Assembly: GCF_030818775.1 (NCBI RefSeq)
Contig: NZ_JAUTAU010000001.1
Span: forward strand, 1,678,001-1,742,000
DNA: 64,000 nucleotides
Reading direction: 5' to 3'
From: Bacillus sp. SORGH_AS_0510
Lineage (GTDB): Bacteria; Bacillota; Bacilli; Bacillales; Cytobacillaceae
In this document: positions 44,574 through 53,780 of the stretch, piece after piece
How positions within the stretch are numbered: position 1 is the first letter of the stretch
Layout of the letters: each line of letters starts with the position of its first letter
Notes under the pieces: model-generated
Told to the model about the DNA's origin: nothing
Seen by the model: the letters and a program-made list of their open reading frames with translations, nothing else
Databases searched by the model: none
Position numbers and translations under genes: made by a program

Positions 44574-45896
44574 ATGTTTACAACATATAAAGAAGCCCTT
44601 GACTGGATCCATGCAAGATTACGGCTTGGAATTAAGCCGGGTTTAAAACGGATGGAATGGATGATGGACAAGCTGGGGTCCCCTGAAAACAAGATCAAAA
44701 CGATTCATGTAGGTGGGACAAACGGAAAAGGGTCAACGGTCACCTATCTCCGCAATATTTTAGAAGCAGCAGGCTATACAGTTGGTACCTTTACCTCACC
44801 ATATATCGAGCAATTTAATGAAAGAATTAGTGTCAACGGAAAACCAATCTCAGATGAGGAATTAGTCAAACTCGCAAATGTGATTCGCCCATTGGCAGAC
44901 GAATTAGAAGAAACAGAGCTTGGTGGACCGACTGAATTCGAAGTCATCACCGCTATGTCTTTTTATTATTTTGCTGAGATGGGAAAAGTGGACGTGGTTG
45001 TTTACGAAGTAGGGTTAGGGGGACGATTTGATTCTACGAATATCATTCATCCACTAACCTCAATTATTACCAATATCGGTTTGGATCACACGAATATCCT
45101 TGGAAACACTTATGAGGAAATTGCTTTTGAAAAGGCAGGAATCATTAAGGAACATACTCCAATTTTTACTGCTGTTAAACATCCAGGCGCCTTAAAGGTA
45201 ATTGAAAAACAAGCTGAAAACATGAAGGCCCCTATTTACCGATTGAACAAGGAATTCTTTATCAGTGAACACGAATCAAAGGCAAAGGGCGAGATCTTCA
45301 ATTTAACGACACCAACACAAACCTTGTATGGGATTGAAATCAGTATGATCGGTAAGCATCAAACTGAAAATGCAGCCCTTGCTGTCTGTGCTGCGGAATA
45401 CTTAAATCAAGAGGGCTCGTTTGCAATTTCCGAACAAGCCATTCGCGATGGTTTAAAAAATGCCTACTGGCCAGGAAGATTTGAAATCTTATCAGATAAA
45501 CCGTTAGTTATTATCGATGGGGCTCACAATGAGGAAGGAATTACTGCCTTAGTACATGAGTTATCCACCAGATACCACGAAAGAAACATTCATATTGTAT
45601 TTGCAGCATTAAAGGATAAAAAGCTGGATGAAATGATTGCTAAGCTCGACCAAGTGGCTAATCAGATTTCCTTTGTCAGCTTTGATTTTCCGCGAGCAGC
45701 GGCTGGAGAAGAATTACTGAAAATCAGCCAGTCCTCTAATAAAGTGGCTGTTTCGGACTGGAAAACCTATTTATTAGAGGAAATCGAGACTCTAGATTCT
45801 ACTGGTATGCTCGTAATCACTGGTTCACTCTATTTTATTTCTGAGATTAAACCACATTTATGTAAATATTTGAAAAATATGACGATTTCTTTGTGA
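44574..45896 (+). CDS. folC: Folylpolyglutamate synthase / dihydrofolate synthase
   Basis: 440 residues. Adds glutamates to folates and, in bacteria, often also makes dihydrofolate. Mur ligase-like: P-loop GGTNGKGSTVT, TSPYIEQFNERI, YEVGLGGRFDSTN, IGLDHTNILG, and GAHNEEG in the C-terminal domain. ATG at 44574 (MFTTYKEALDWIH) with GGGGTG 7 bp upstream replaces the longer frame at 44505. It follows valS after 75 bp that include a hairpin without a T-run (44514-44537), so valS-folC may be cotranscribed. Confidence 0.93.
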   Translation: MFTTYKEALDWIHARLRLGIKPGLKRMEWMMDKLGSPENKIKTIHVGGTNGKGSTVTYLRNILEAAGYTVGTFTSPYIEQFNERISVNGKPISDEELVKLANVIRPLADELEETELGGPTEFEVITAMSFYYFAEMGKVDVVVYEVGLGGRFDSTNIIHPLTSIITNIGLDHTNILGNTYEEIAFEKAGIIKEHTPIFTAVKHPGALKVIEKQAENMKAPIYRLNKEFFISEHESKAKGEIFNLTTPTQTLYGIEISMIGKHQTENAALAVCAAEYLNQEGSFAISEQAIRDGLKNAYWPGRFEILSDKPLVIIDGAHNEEGITALVHELSTRYHERNIHIVFAALKDKKLDEMIAKLDQVANQISFVSFDFPRAAAGEELLKISQSSNKVAVSDWKTYLLEEIETLDSTGMLVITGSLYFISEIKPHLCKYLKNMTISL

Positions 45897-45964
45897 CAAG
45901 CCAATATAAAAGTGGTAAAATATTTTTATCTTGAATTAATGATAATTAGAGGAGGTGGGTTTAG

Positions 45965-47683
45965 ATGGTTAAACCACAAACAAAAAAAGCGATATTTCTT
46001 GCATGGTTCTTAATAGTTCCAGCAGGTCTGTGGTTTACTTATCAAGCGTATCCTCCTGATATTTCCGGGTATTGGATAGATCTATTGGCATTTTTACTGT
46101 TAACCTCTGTGGTTGCCTCCATGCCAATTGTTATTAATGAAACGTTTATTTTTTTAATTCAATGGGTGGCCCTAGCTACCTTTTTGCGGTTTGGCTTGTT
46201 TATTGAAATTATCTTTGCACAAATTGCGGTTGTTGTATTATTGCTAAAGCTAAGGATACTTCGTAAAGGAGAGTATTTCCGCCTGCCGCTTAACCTGATT
46301 ATGTTCTTTTTTGTTTCATTTTTAAGTGGTGCATTTTACTATTTAGTAGGAGGCCGAACAGGTCTCGGGCTACAAACTAATGCTAATTTTTTGTTACTTG
46401 CTGGCTTGTATGCAGTTTTAAGCTACACCTTAAATCAAATCATTCTAGCTTTTAACGTATATGTCATCTATAAAATTAAGGGATCTTTTTTTGGAAAAGA
46501 ATTATTTGTTGAGACAATTACAACAATTATTACCTTCCCAATTGGATTTGTTTTGTACATTCTCTATAATAATAACCAGGTAGGCTTACTTTCTCTACTA
46601 TTTGTTGGAGTTCCGTTTGTAAGCCTATCTATGGTTTTTAATCTGTATTATTCTAGTGAAAAAATCAATGAGTACCTGCAAAAAGCAGCGGAAATTGGCC
46701 ACAAGATGGCCGAAAAGCTACTTACAAACGATGTAGTTGACCTATTCATCCAAAAGTTAACTGAAATGCTGCCAGTTGATTATGCCTATATCCTTGAGGC
46801 TAATGGTGATGAACTGAAATTGATTCGCCACCTTGAATCTGGGAATACGATTTCAAATGTCAAACATTCAATGAGTATCCATGAAGGAATTAGTGGGATG
46901 GTTTGGGCTAACCGAAAGGCTTTTTTATTTAAAGCAAAGAAGGATTGGATCCAATATTCAAATGACTACATTCCAAAAGATGCTGAAAGCATTCTGGGTG
47001 TTCCTATTATTAGAAGTAAAAAGTTAATTGGGGTCTTATTGTTAGCATCTAGAAAAAAACGTGCATATGAAAAATCTCAGCTAATGATAATTGATATTCT
47101 ATGTTCTCATTTTGCCATCGCAATAGAAAATGCCCGTCATTATGAATTAACAAAGAGACAGAGTGAAAGGTGTTCTTTAACGAACTTATACAATTACCGC
47201 TACTTTGAGAACATGCTAACTGAGGAATATGAGAAACTCACTCGGTTTGAGCGTAAAGTGTTGTCATTAATCATTCTCGATATTGACCACTTTAAACAGG
47301 TAAATGATACCTACGGTCATCAAAGCGGAAACGAAATCCTTTGTGAACTGGCAAAACGTCTAAGTAATCTTGCTGGAGGACTTGGAACTGTAGCCCGTTA
47401 TGGTGGCGAAGAGTTTGTTGTCCTGCTACCAGATGTAACAAAAGAAGAAGCATATCAAATGGCTGAACTCATCCGTCAATCCATCGCAAACTGGCCGTTT
47501 TGTATAAGTCAGTCATTAGATCAGAAGCATCAACAGGTGAAAATCACCGCTTCTATCGGAGTGGCAACTGCGCCGGAAGATGCTGAAGATCCATTAGCAT
47601 TGATACGTCATGCAGACAGAGCTCTTTATGTTGGGGCTAAGAGGGCTGGACGCAATCGGGTGGCGGAGTATTCTTCATGTTAA
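45965..47683 (+). CDS. Membrane GAF-GGDEF diguanylate cyclase
   Basis: 572 residues. N-terminal membrane region with about six helices (residues 10-230), a GAF-like domain (about 240-390, containing SGMVWANRKAFLF and ILGVPIIRSKKLIGVLLL), and a GGDEF domain (about 400-570) with active-site GGEEF at 480-484. The I-site RxxD five residues upstream is absent (sequence GGLGTVAR), so product inhibition is not expected. GAGGAGG upstream of ATG 45965. It sits between folC and the pilin genes; control of pili by c-di-GMP is inference. Confidence 0.85.
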   Translation: MVKPQTKKAIFLAWFLIVPAGLWFTYQAYPPDISGYWIDLLAFLLLTSVVASMPIVINETFIFLIQWVALATFLRFGLFIEIIFAQIAVVVLLLKLRILRKGEYFRLPLNLIMFFFVSFLSGAFYYLVGGRTGLGLQTNANFLLLAGLYAVLSYTLNQIILAFNVYVIYKIKGSFFGKELFVETITTIITFPIGFVLYILYNNNQVGLLSLLFVGVPFVSLSMVFNLYYSSEKINEYLQKAAEIGHKMAEKLLTNDVVDLFIQKLTEMLPVDYAYILEANGDELKLIRHLESGNTISNVKHSMSIHEGISGMVWANRKAFLFKAKKDWIQYSNDYIPKDAESILGVPIIRSKKLIGVLLLASRKKRAYEKSQLMIIDILCSHFAIAIENARHYELTKRQSERCSLTNLYNYRYFENMLTEEYEKLTRFERKVLSLIILDIDHFKQVNDTYGHQSGNEILCELAKRLSNLAGGLGTVARYGGEEFVVLLPDVTKEEAYQMAELIRQSIANWPFCISQSLDQKHQQVKITASIGVATAPEDAEDPLALIRHADRALYVGAKRAGRNRVAEYSSC

Positions 47684-47726
47684 AAAGGAGTGAGACTGTT
47701 TATAAAACAGTCTCACTCCTTTTTGT
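47682..47726. terminator. Bidirectional terminator between GGDEF and pilin genes
   Basis: AAAAAGGAGTGAGACTGTTT / AAACAGTCTCACTCCTTTTT perfect 20-bp stem, A/T-runs on both sides; serves the two convergent transcripts. Confidence 0.92.
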
Positions 47727-48881
47727 TTATTTATAATCAACATTATTGATTACTGTATTTATATCATCTCCCCAGTTAATTTGGAAAGTTGAAGGGATGT
47801 AAGTTCCACATTCTGATTTAAAGACTGCGTCGGTTACCCTATAAGGAGACGTCGTACTACCATTTACTTTCCCATATACTAATAACTTCCCTGCTGGATT
47901 ACTTGTAGAAACGGAAATGCTCCCAGCAGTCAAATCGCCTCGTACACACATTTTAGAGGAAGATCCTATTGATAACGATTTAGCCACTGTGGCATTTCCT
48001 CCAATCTGTATTCTAGATGTACCATAAATATCTAAATGGCCACCGAAATATGCATTATCCTTAGTTTCCACTTTAAAATTCAATGCCTTATTCATATTAT
48101 TTCCGATGGAAATTGGTCCCTCAGCATGAATGGAAATATTACTTTTATTATTTTCATTACCTGTCCCAACTTGAGTAAATGAACCTGTAGTATAAATAGT
48201 TTGAGTTGACTTTTTAAATAGATTATTTCCATTGAAATTCCCGTTTCCAATTATATAAACTTCGGTGCAATCCAGAGTAGTACATCCAGCTTTAGGCTTT
48301 AGAATTTCATTATAGCTTGGTAGAGAATAGGTACCAGAAGTACCACTGTTTGCCAAATTAGAAATAGTATCTAAATTTATTGACATTTTAGCCGTAAGTT
48401 TGGATCCGCTACTTGTTGTATTTTCCTGACCAAGAATATCAAATGTAATAAAAACTTTGCTAGCATTCAAATCAGTACCTGGTGTAGCTATTAAATTACT
48501 AATCGTAAATGAAGCATTAGTATCACTTATTGGAATTGCCGCTTGTGTACTACCTATGGGAAAGCTTTTTTGTATTTCATCTGCAAGAACAATTGCTGTC
48601 TGTTTTTTGAAATTTGCCGTAGGTGTTGCTGTCATTATTGCCTTTACTCTATCGTTTACAACACTTTGTTTAGACTCAAATAGATTTTGAACCGCTACTT
48701 GATAATATGTTACGCCCATTTCGGCAGTATCGATCGAAAGTGATTTCTTTTCTACCACTTGGTTTTGCTTCACACTTGAAAAGGCTTGACCCATGAAAGA
48801 CAGAAACACGACCATAAAAATTACTACTATTAGCAAAACTGTAACAAGTGCATAACCTTGTTCACTCTTAGTGATTAACAT
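47727..48881 (-). CDS. Large minor pilin (PilX/GspK-like) with repetitive C-terminal domain
   Basis: 384 residues, minus strand. N-terminus MLITKSEQGYALVTVLLIVV is a short basic leader and a hydrophobic helix like a prepilin, but the residue at +5 after the Gly is Thr, not Glu, as in GspK-type tip pilins. The C-terminal half (about 190-350) has many short strands rich in G, N, S and T (IGNGNFNGNNLF, ISIGNNMN, IQIGGNATVAKSLSIGSSS), which suggests a beta-helix or adhesin fold. Overlaps the stop of the next pilin gene by one base (TAATG). Function as tip protein is inference. Confidence 0.72.
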   Translation of the reverse strand: MLITKSEQGYALVTVLLIVVIFMVVFLSFMGQAFSSVKQNQVVEKKSLSIDTAEMGVTYYQVAVQNLFESKQSVVNDRVKAIMTATPTANFKKQTAIVLADEIQKSFPIGSTQAAIPISDTNASFTISNLIATPGTDLNASKVFITFDILGQENTTSSGSKLTAKMSINLDTISNLANSGTSGTYSLPSYNEILKPKAGCTTLDCTEVYIIGNGNFNGNNLFKKSTQTIYTTGSFTQVGTGNENNKSNISIHAEGPISIGNNMNKALNFKVETKDNAYFGGHLDIYGTSRIQIGGNATVAKSLSIGSSSKMCVRGDLTAGSISVSTSNPAGKLLVYGKVNGSTTSPYRVTDAVFKSECGTYIPSTFQINWGDDINTVINNVDYK

Positions 48882-49351
48882 TAATAACCAACCCCTTTCA
48901 TTCGAAAAAGAAATGTACTTATAGTCAGATTATTTCCTGGATTGTTTTTATCACTAGTATTTATATTAAGTTTGATGTCAGATTTGTTGGGTTCAATATT
49001 AATCGGTCCAGAACCTTGATTAATAGAGTCAACTATTATATCAATCTTGTAACAAATTTGTGAATGGCTAAATACTTGTGTTTGAGTTGCAGTAGAGGTG
49101 TCTTTTTGATAGTTAACAGTTATATCACAATTGGAAGATTTGATTGAATAATTAATATTTGTTTGATGTATCTTTTTAAGGTTGGTAATAAGAATGTTTG
49201 TTTCCTGCTGCATAGAGTTTCTGGATATTGCTTTTTTAGAATAAGAATAGCCCTGAAAAAAAACATTCGAAATAACAACACCAATAATTGAAAGAATTGC
49301 TACTGCAATTAAAACCTCGATAAGTGTTATGCCTCGTTCATTTCGACTCAA
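48881..49351 (-). CDS. Minor prepilin with type IV cleavage site
   Basis: 156 residues, minus strand. Class III signal peptide MSRNERG followed by ITLIEVLIAVAIL with Glu at +5 of the mature protein, then a polar domain with two cysteines (SSNCDITV and HSQICYKI) that could pair. TTG at 49351 is chosen because AGGAGAGG lies 7 bp upstream and it leaves a normal short leader; the longer frame to 49399 overlaps the neighbouring gene. Middle gene of the three-pilin operon. Confidence 0.78.
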   Translation of the reverse strand: MSRNERGITLIEVLIAVAILSIIGVVISNVFFQGYSYSKKAISRNSMQQETNILITNLKKIHQTNINYSIKSSNCDITVNYQKDTSTATQTQVFSHSQICYKIDIIVDSINQGSGPINIEPNKSDIKLNINTSDKNNPGNNLTISTFLFRMKGVGY

Positions 49352-49364
49352 TAAATAACCTCTC

Positions 49365-49799
49365 CTATCTAAGAACATAACCATATGTTTCACTAACAAG
49401 CTTACCTTTCTTATTAAATAATTGAACTCTGATTAGATGTGCTTTAGTTACTTTGGATTCTTTACTAGGTAAAATGTTTATCCTAATAGTCACATCATAG
49501 TTGTTTTTTGTTGTATAAAAATAATAATAGACACCTTCTGTTTTTTTATTACTAGGCAAATCATCTAAGGTGTCATTTGTAGGATCGACAAGAAATGCTT
49601 TCAGATCATCCATGCCTTGCCATTCAATAAGTACTTCTTTTGCGGTATTAATTGCTTGGGTTTTACTTTCATTCTGATTATTCATAAATCCCATTTGAGG
49701 AAAAAAGCTCATAAAAGATAAAAAGATAATTGATAATAATGTAATTGATATTAATACCTCAATGAGTGTTAATCCATCTTCATTTTTGATTTCGTTCAT
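49365..49799 (-). CDS. Minor prepilin, first of the divergent operon
   Basis: 144 residues, minus strand. Leader MNEIKNEDG then LTLIEVLISITLL with Glu at +5. The globular part is short (WQGMDDLKAFLVD, YYYFYTTKNNYDVTIRINI). It resembles PilV/GspI-like minor pilins in size, but I would not assign one. ATG at 49799 with GAAGGGAAAG upstream is preferred over 49832. It faces the pil operon across about 240 bp. Confidence 0.78.
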   Translation of the reverse strand: MNEIKNEDGLTLIEVLISITLLSIIFLSFMSFFPQMGFMNNQNESKTQAINTAKEVLIEWQGMDDLKAFLVDPTNDTLDDLPSNKKTEGVYYYFYTTKNNYDVTIRINILPSKESKVTKAHLIRVQLFNKKGKLVSETYGYVLR

Positions 49800-49986
49800 A
49801 AATAATTCTTTCCCTTCAGGGCGTTTTGTCATATAGAAGTAAAAGTTTTTTTAGTTTAGCATAAATTTTAGTAGTTTTGACCTATTATTAATTTCCAGTC
49901 CTTTTAAAATAGTTAATAGTATTATACAATATTTAGTAGGCGTTTTTTGTCTAATTTTTGAAGAAATCGATAAAAAATATAAGACT

Positions 49987-50016
49987 TTGCAAAAAAATGT
50001 AGTTAAATAGTATAAA
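49987..50016 (+). promoter_or_regulatory. Candidate promoter of the pil operon
   Basis: TTGCAA at 49987-49992, 18-bp spacer, TATAAA at 50011-50016, about 28 bp before the first start codon. Weak match in AT-rich sequence. Confidence 0.35.
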
Positions 50017-50043
50017 GGATTGTTAATTAGAGGGTGGTATTGG

Positions 50044-50745
50044 ATGATATCAATTATATGGGCCTTAAGTTCTATGTTTGTGTTTTTTCTCATTATTGCT
50101 TTTTTACCGCTGGGATTGACGATAAAAGGGAAATTTCTGCTTTCGTTTGTTTGTTTTTTGTTTGCTCTAGGAGGGCTTGCCTCAGTAGTCTCATTTCCTT
50201 TATGGCAAACGGTATTAATGTTAGGGGTATTAATCATACTTGCAGCATATTTCTTGGTAACCCGCTTAGGAACTTTACTATTGAAACAAACTCCTAGTTT
50301 CCAGAAAGAATGGTCAAAAGAAATAATTAATCCTTTTTCTAATTCAAAATTTGTTTTTGAGCAAGGTGACACTTCACTTGACTTAACTGATCTGAGTCAA
50401 TCAGAATCGTCCTTTGAAGATAACCTAACTCCCCCAGTCTTATCGATTCAACCACTAGATAATGAGCAGGAAGTAGAGAAAATTGAGAGTTACTTACTTG
50501 AAGAGGACATCTCAATCTTTCTAGAGAAAGAGTCCGAATCTGAAGTTGTTGAGTTACGTGAAGAAGAGCCAGAAGTTGGCTATTTATCTGAAATAGAGAG
50601 TTTAATAGATGAGGAAATTGTTGAAAAGGAAGAGAAGATAAACAGAGATTGGTTAGAAGAGCTGGATGATCTTTTGCCACTTGATGAAGTTGCTGCAGAA
50701 AAAGCAGATATTGAGGAAGAGAAAAAGATCTCATTACTAAAATAA
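50044..50745 (+). CDS. Unrecognised membrane protein with acidic tail, pil operon
   Basis: 233 residues. Three hydrophobic stretches in the first 80 residues (ISIIWALSSMFVFFLIIAFL, FLLSFVCFLFALGGLASVV, WQTVLMLGVLIILAAYFLV) and then a long, strongly acidic, probably disordered and cytoplasmic tail (EEEPEVGYLSEIESLIDEE). I do not recognise a family. ATG at 50044 with GAGGGTGG upstream. It is 21 bp upstream of the VanW/G5 gene and heads the pil operon, so a role in pilus assembly is likely by context only. Confidence 0.65.
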   Translation: MISIIWALSSMFVFFLIIAFLPLGLTIKGKFLLSFVCFLFALGGLASVVSFPLWQTVLMLGVLIILAAYFLVTRLGTLLLKQTPSFQKEWSKEIINPFSNSKFVFEQGDTSLDLTDLSQSESSFEDNLTPPVLSIQPLDNEQEVEKIESYLLEEDISIFLEKESESEVVELREEEPEVGYLSEIESLIDEEIVEKEEKINRDWLEELDDLLPLDEVAAEKADIEEEKKISLLK

Positions 50746-50766
50746 TGTTGGGGGGTGGCAGATAAT

Positions 50767-52092
50767 TTGAAAGCAAATAAGCAAATGTTAAAGGTGTTTG
50801 TGGTTTTATTTTTTGGTACAGCATTTATTTTTAGCTTTTCCCATTATGGTGCCAAAGCATTTGAAAATATGACAAATGCCGATGGGAGATATTCTGATGG
50901 AACAGCAATAGGGGATCTTGATGTTTCAGGAAAATCAGAAGAAGAGGCTATGAATCTACTAGAACAAAAGTATATGAATTGGACAAAGGAAGCATCAATG
51001 GAGTTACAATACGGTGAAATGGCTGCCTCTATTGACTTAACTGTGTTCCATTTAGATGCAAAGCAAACAATCGACTCTATTAGAGATGGACAGAAAAATA
51101 CAGCTATTATTGCAACGGAAAAGCAACAGGTAATCAAACAAGTGAACGTACTTTTTCCACAAGTAGCAACTAATGAGCTTGATATAGACAAACTCACTCA
51201 AGATTTAAACCAAACTGCATCACAATTCGAAACAGTTGCGCATTCGTTTAATCTTTACGATAATTACCTGTTATCTAGTCAAAGTACGAAATTAAATACT
51301 GCCATCCTAGATTTAAATGAAATTCCTAAAGAGTTGCTTACAGTGATTGAAGAAGATCCGAAAATTGAACTGAAACAAGATGCTTCATTTTCATTACTAG
51401 AGTGGGTAAAGGCACATAATGTGCAAGATCCATATACAGTAGATGTTTTAGCTACAGGTATTTATCAAGCAATCTTGCCAACAAACTTTTCAATCATTGA
51501 AAGAAATATCAGTAGTTCACTACCAGAGTTTGCAACCTTGGGGTTTGAGGCAAAAGTGAATGCTGAGAGAAATGTGAATTTAATACTAGCTAATCCCAAT
51601 AAGACAACGTACACACTAGCACTACAATTACAGGGGGAAAAGTTAGTAGTTACCCTAACAGGTCAAAAGTTTGCCTATAATTATAAAATCAGCACAAAAG
51701 ACGAACAGAAGCTTAAATTTAAAACCATTGTCCAATATAGTCCTCTACTCCTTCCAGGTAAAACCAAGGTGCAAACATCGGGAGTTGAGGGTCAAGTAAT
51801 TAAGGTGTACCGAGACGTATACCAAGGTGGAGCGTTTCTTAAAAGTGAGTTAATCTCAGAGGATTATTATCCTCCATCTTATCAAGTTGAGATTCATGGT
51901 CTTGCTGGAAGTGAGCAGGTATCAACACCTCCTACTACGACAACAAGCACTCAGACGACAGTTCCAAATAGTTCTACAGTCAACCAGACAAAAACCCAGG
52001 CACAAACACAAAATCAACCAACTACAGAATCGAATCAACAAGAATCAAATGATAGTGATTTATGGGGAAAGCCGAATGAAGAACCTAAATAA
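50767..52092 (+). CDS. VanW-like protein with G5 domain, pil operon
   Basis: 441 residues. N-terminal membrane segment (about 5-25), a YkuD-associated PG-binding-like region (TAIGDLDVSGKSEEEAMNLL), a VanW-like region (FSIIERNISSSLPEFATLGFEA, given in part: SIIERNISSSLPEF), then a G5 domain (VQYSPLLLPGKTKVQTSGVE) and a Thr/Gln/Asn-rich tail. G5 domains bind wall glycans. Start TTG at 50767 with GGGGGGTGG 8 bp upstream is preferred to GTG 50755. It lies 15 bp before pilB. A wall-facing pilus accessory role is inferred. Confidence 0.75.
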   Translation: MKANKQMLKVFVVLFFGTAFIFSFSHYGAKAFENMTNADGRYSDGTAIGDLDVSGKSEEEAMNLLEQKYMNWTKEASMELQYGEMAASIDLTVFHLDAKQTIDSIRDGQKNTAIIATEKQQVIKQVNVLFPQVATNELDIDKLTQDLNQTASQFETVAHSFNLYDNYLLSSQSTKLNTAILDLNEIPKELLTVIEEDPKIELKQDASFSLLEWVKAHNVQDPYTVDVLATGIYQAILPTNFSIIERNISSSLPEFATLGFEAKVNAERNVNLILANPNKTTYTLALQLQGEKLVVTLTGQKFAYNYKISTKDEQKLKFKTIVQYSPLLLPGKTKVQTSGVEGQVIKVYRDVYQGGAFLKSELISEDYYPPSYQVEIHGLAGSEQVSTPPTTTTSTQTTVPNSSTVNQTKTQAQTQNQPTTESNQQESNDSDLWGKPNEEPK

Positions 52093-52107
52093 AAGTAGGG
52101 ATCAATT

Positions 52108-53769
52108 ATGAGACAAGTTCGAAAACGACTAGGTGATTTGTTAATAGAAGTAGGGCTTATTACTCCTGAACAACTCCAAATTACATTGGAGGAAAAGGCA
52201 AAAAACCAAAAAATCGGGGAGGCCTTGCTTCAAAGAGGTTTTATTACTGAACAACAATTAATAGAAGTACTCGAATTTCAATTGGGTATCCCGCATATTA
52301 GCTTATTTAACTATCCTTTTGATACAAATCTTTTTTCCCTAATTTCTAAAGAGTCGGCTAGAAGAAATTTAATTATTCCACTAAAAAGAGATGGGAATAA
52401 GCTTTATGTAGCTATGGCTAACCCAATGGATTTTATAGTGATTGATGATTTACGACTTTCTACCGGATTTCAAATCCAGCCAGCCATCGCCACAAAAGAT
52501 GATATTCTTCGTGCCATTAATAAATATTACAACGTAGATGATGCCTTCGATGAACTGTTGGGAGAATTAAAGCAAACTGAAAAAGGACGTCCTGAGGATG
52601 TAACGGATCTTGATTCACCAATTGTGCGTCTTGTGAACCAGATCCTTTCAAATGCTGTCATTCAAAAAGCGAGTGATATTCATATTGATCCTCAGGAAAC
52701 GAAGGTGGTCATACGGTATCGTGTGGATGGCGTTTTAAGAGTAGAACGTTCTTTGCCACGCCATATGCAAGGGGTATTAACGGCTAGAATAAAAATAATG
52801 TCCAATCTAGATATAACTGAACATAGGATTCCACAGGATGGTCGAATTAAGTTGAATCTTGATTTCCATCCTGTGGACCTTCGAGTATCTACGCTTCCAA
52901 CAGTTTATGGGGAGAAAATTGTTATGCGTCTCCTTGATATGGGCTCGACACTTAATGATTTAAGTAAGCTTGGGTTCAATAAACTTAACCTAAATAGGTT
53001 TAATGAAATGATTGAAAAGCCCACTGGGATTGTCCTTATTACAGGTCCAACTGGATCTGGTAAATCCTCTACACTTTATGCAGCTTTAAATAAGTTAAAT
53101 GAGGAAACGGTCAATATCATTACAATTGAAGATCCTGTTGAATATCAATTAGAAGGAATCAATCAAATACAAGTAAACACGAATGTAGGAATGACTTTTG
53201 CTGCTGGATTAAGATCAATCCTACGTCAAGATCCAAACATTATCATGGTGGGGGAAATACGTGATAAGGAAACAGCCGAGGTTGCCATTCGTGCCTCATT
53301 AACAGGTCACTTAGTATTAAGTACCCTTCATACCAATGATTCAATAGGAACAGTAACAAGGTTAATTGATATGGGTGTAGAACCTTTCTTACTAGCTTCT
53401 TCCTTGAGTGGAATTGTAGCACAGCGGCTTGTTCGTAAAGTGTGTCGTGACTGTCAGGAAACTCTAGAACCCTCCAAACGAGAGCATGAAATTTTTGCTA
53501 GGCGTGGAATGAAGATAGAAAAAGTTACGAAGGGAAAAGGCTGTTCCTCGTGTAATATGACCGGTTATAAAGGACGTATAGCACTCCATGAAGTCTTAGT
53601 CATTAATGACGAGATGAGTCGTGCCATGATGAACGGAGAATCATTTCAAAAGCTAAAAGAACTTGCCACTAAAAATAAAACCATTTTCTTACTTGATGAT
53701 GGATTATTGAAAATAAAGCAGGGGTTAACAACCACAGAAGAAGTATTAAAAGTAGCAATTCTGGAGTAG
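52108..53769 (+). CDS. pilB: Type IV pilus assembly ATPase PilB
   Basis: 553 residues. Hexameric ATPase that powers pilus extension. N-terminal T2SSE_N-type domain (LGDLLIEVGLITPEQL), Walker A GPTGSGKS at 313-320, VGEIRDKETAEVAI Walker B region, and a tetracysteine zinc site Cys446, Cys449, Cys479, Cys482. ATG at 52108 follows AAAGTAGGG. It is longer than competence ComGA and has the N-terminal domain, so PilB is preferred. It is 11 bp before pilT. Confidence 0.93.
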   Translation: MRQVRKRLGDLLIEVGLITPEQLQITLEEKAKNQKIGEALLQRGFITEQQLIEVLEFQLGIPHISLFNYPFDTNLFSLISKESARRNLIIPLKRDGNKLYVAMANPMDFIVIDDLRLSTGFQIQPAIATKDDILRAINKYYNVDDAFDELLGELKQTEKGRPEDVTDLDSPIVRLVNQILSNAVIQKASDIHIDPQETKVVIRYRVDGVLRVERSLPRHMQGVLTARIKIMSNLDITEHRIPQDGRIKLNLDFHPVDLRVSTLPTVYGEKIVMRLLDMGSTLNDLSKLGFNKLNLNRFNEMIEKPTGIVLITGPTGSGKSSTLYAALNKLNEETVNIITIEDPVEYQLEGINQIQVNTNVGMTFAAGLRSILRQDPNIIMVGEIRDKETAEVAIRASLTGHLVLSTLHTNDSIGTVTRLIDMGVEPFLLASSLSGIVAQRLVRKVCRDCQETLEPSKREHEIFARRGMKIEKVTKGKGCSSCNMTGYKGRIALHEVLVINDEMSRAMMNGESFQKLKELATKNKTIFLLDDGLLKIKQGLTTTEEVLKVAILE

Positions 53770-53780
53770 GAGATAAGGGC

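Noticed and set aside
49800-50043. c-di-GMP riboswitch upstream of the pil operon
   Set aside because: Looked for GEMM-type conserved blocks and found none; only weak promoter-like sequence.
50339-50824. 161-codon minus-strand ORF opposite the first pil operon gene
   Set aside because: Antisense shadow of the acidic tail region; Leu/Gln-rich translation typical of reversed Glu/Asp codons.
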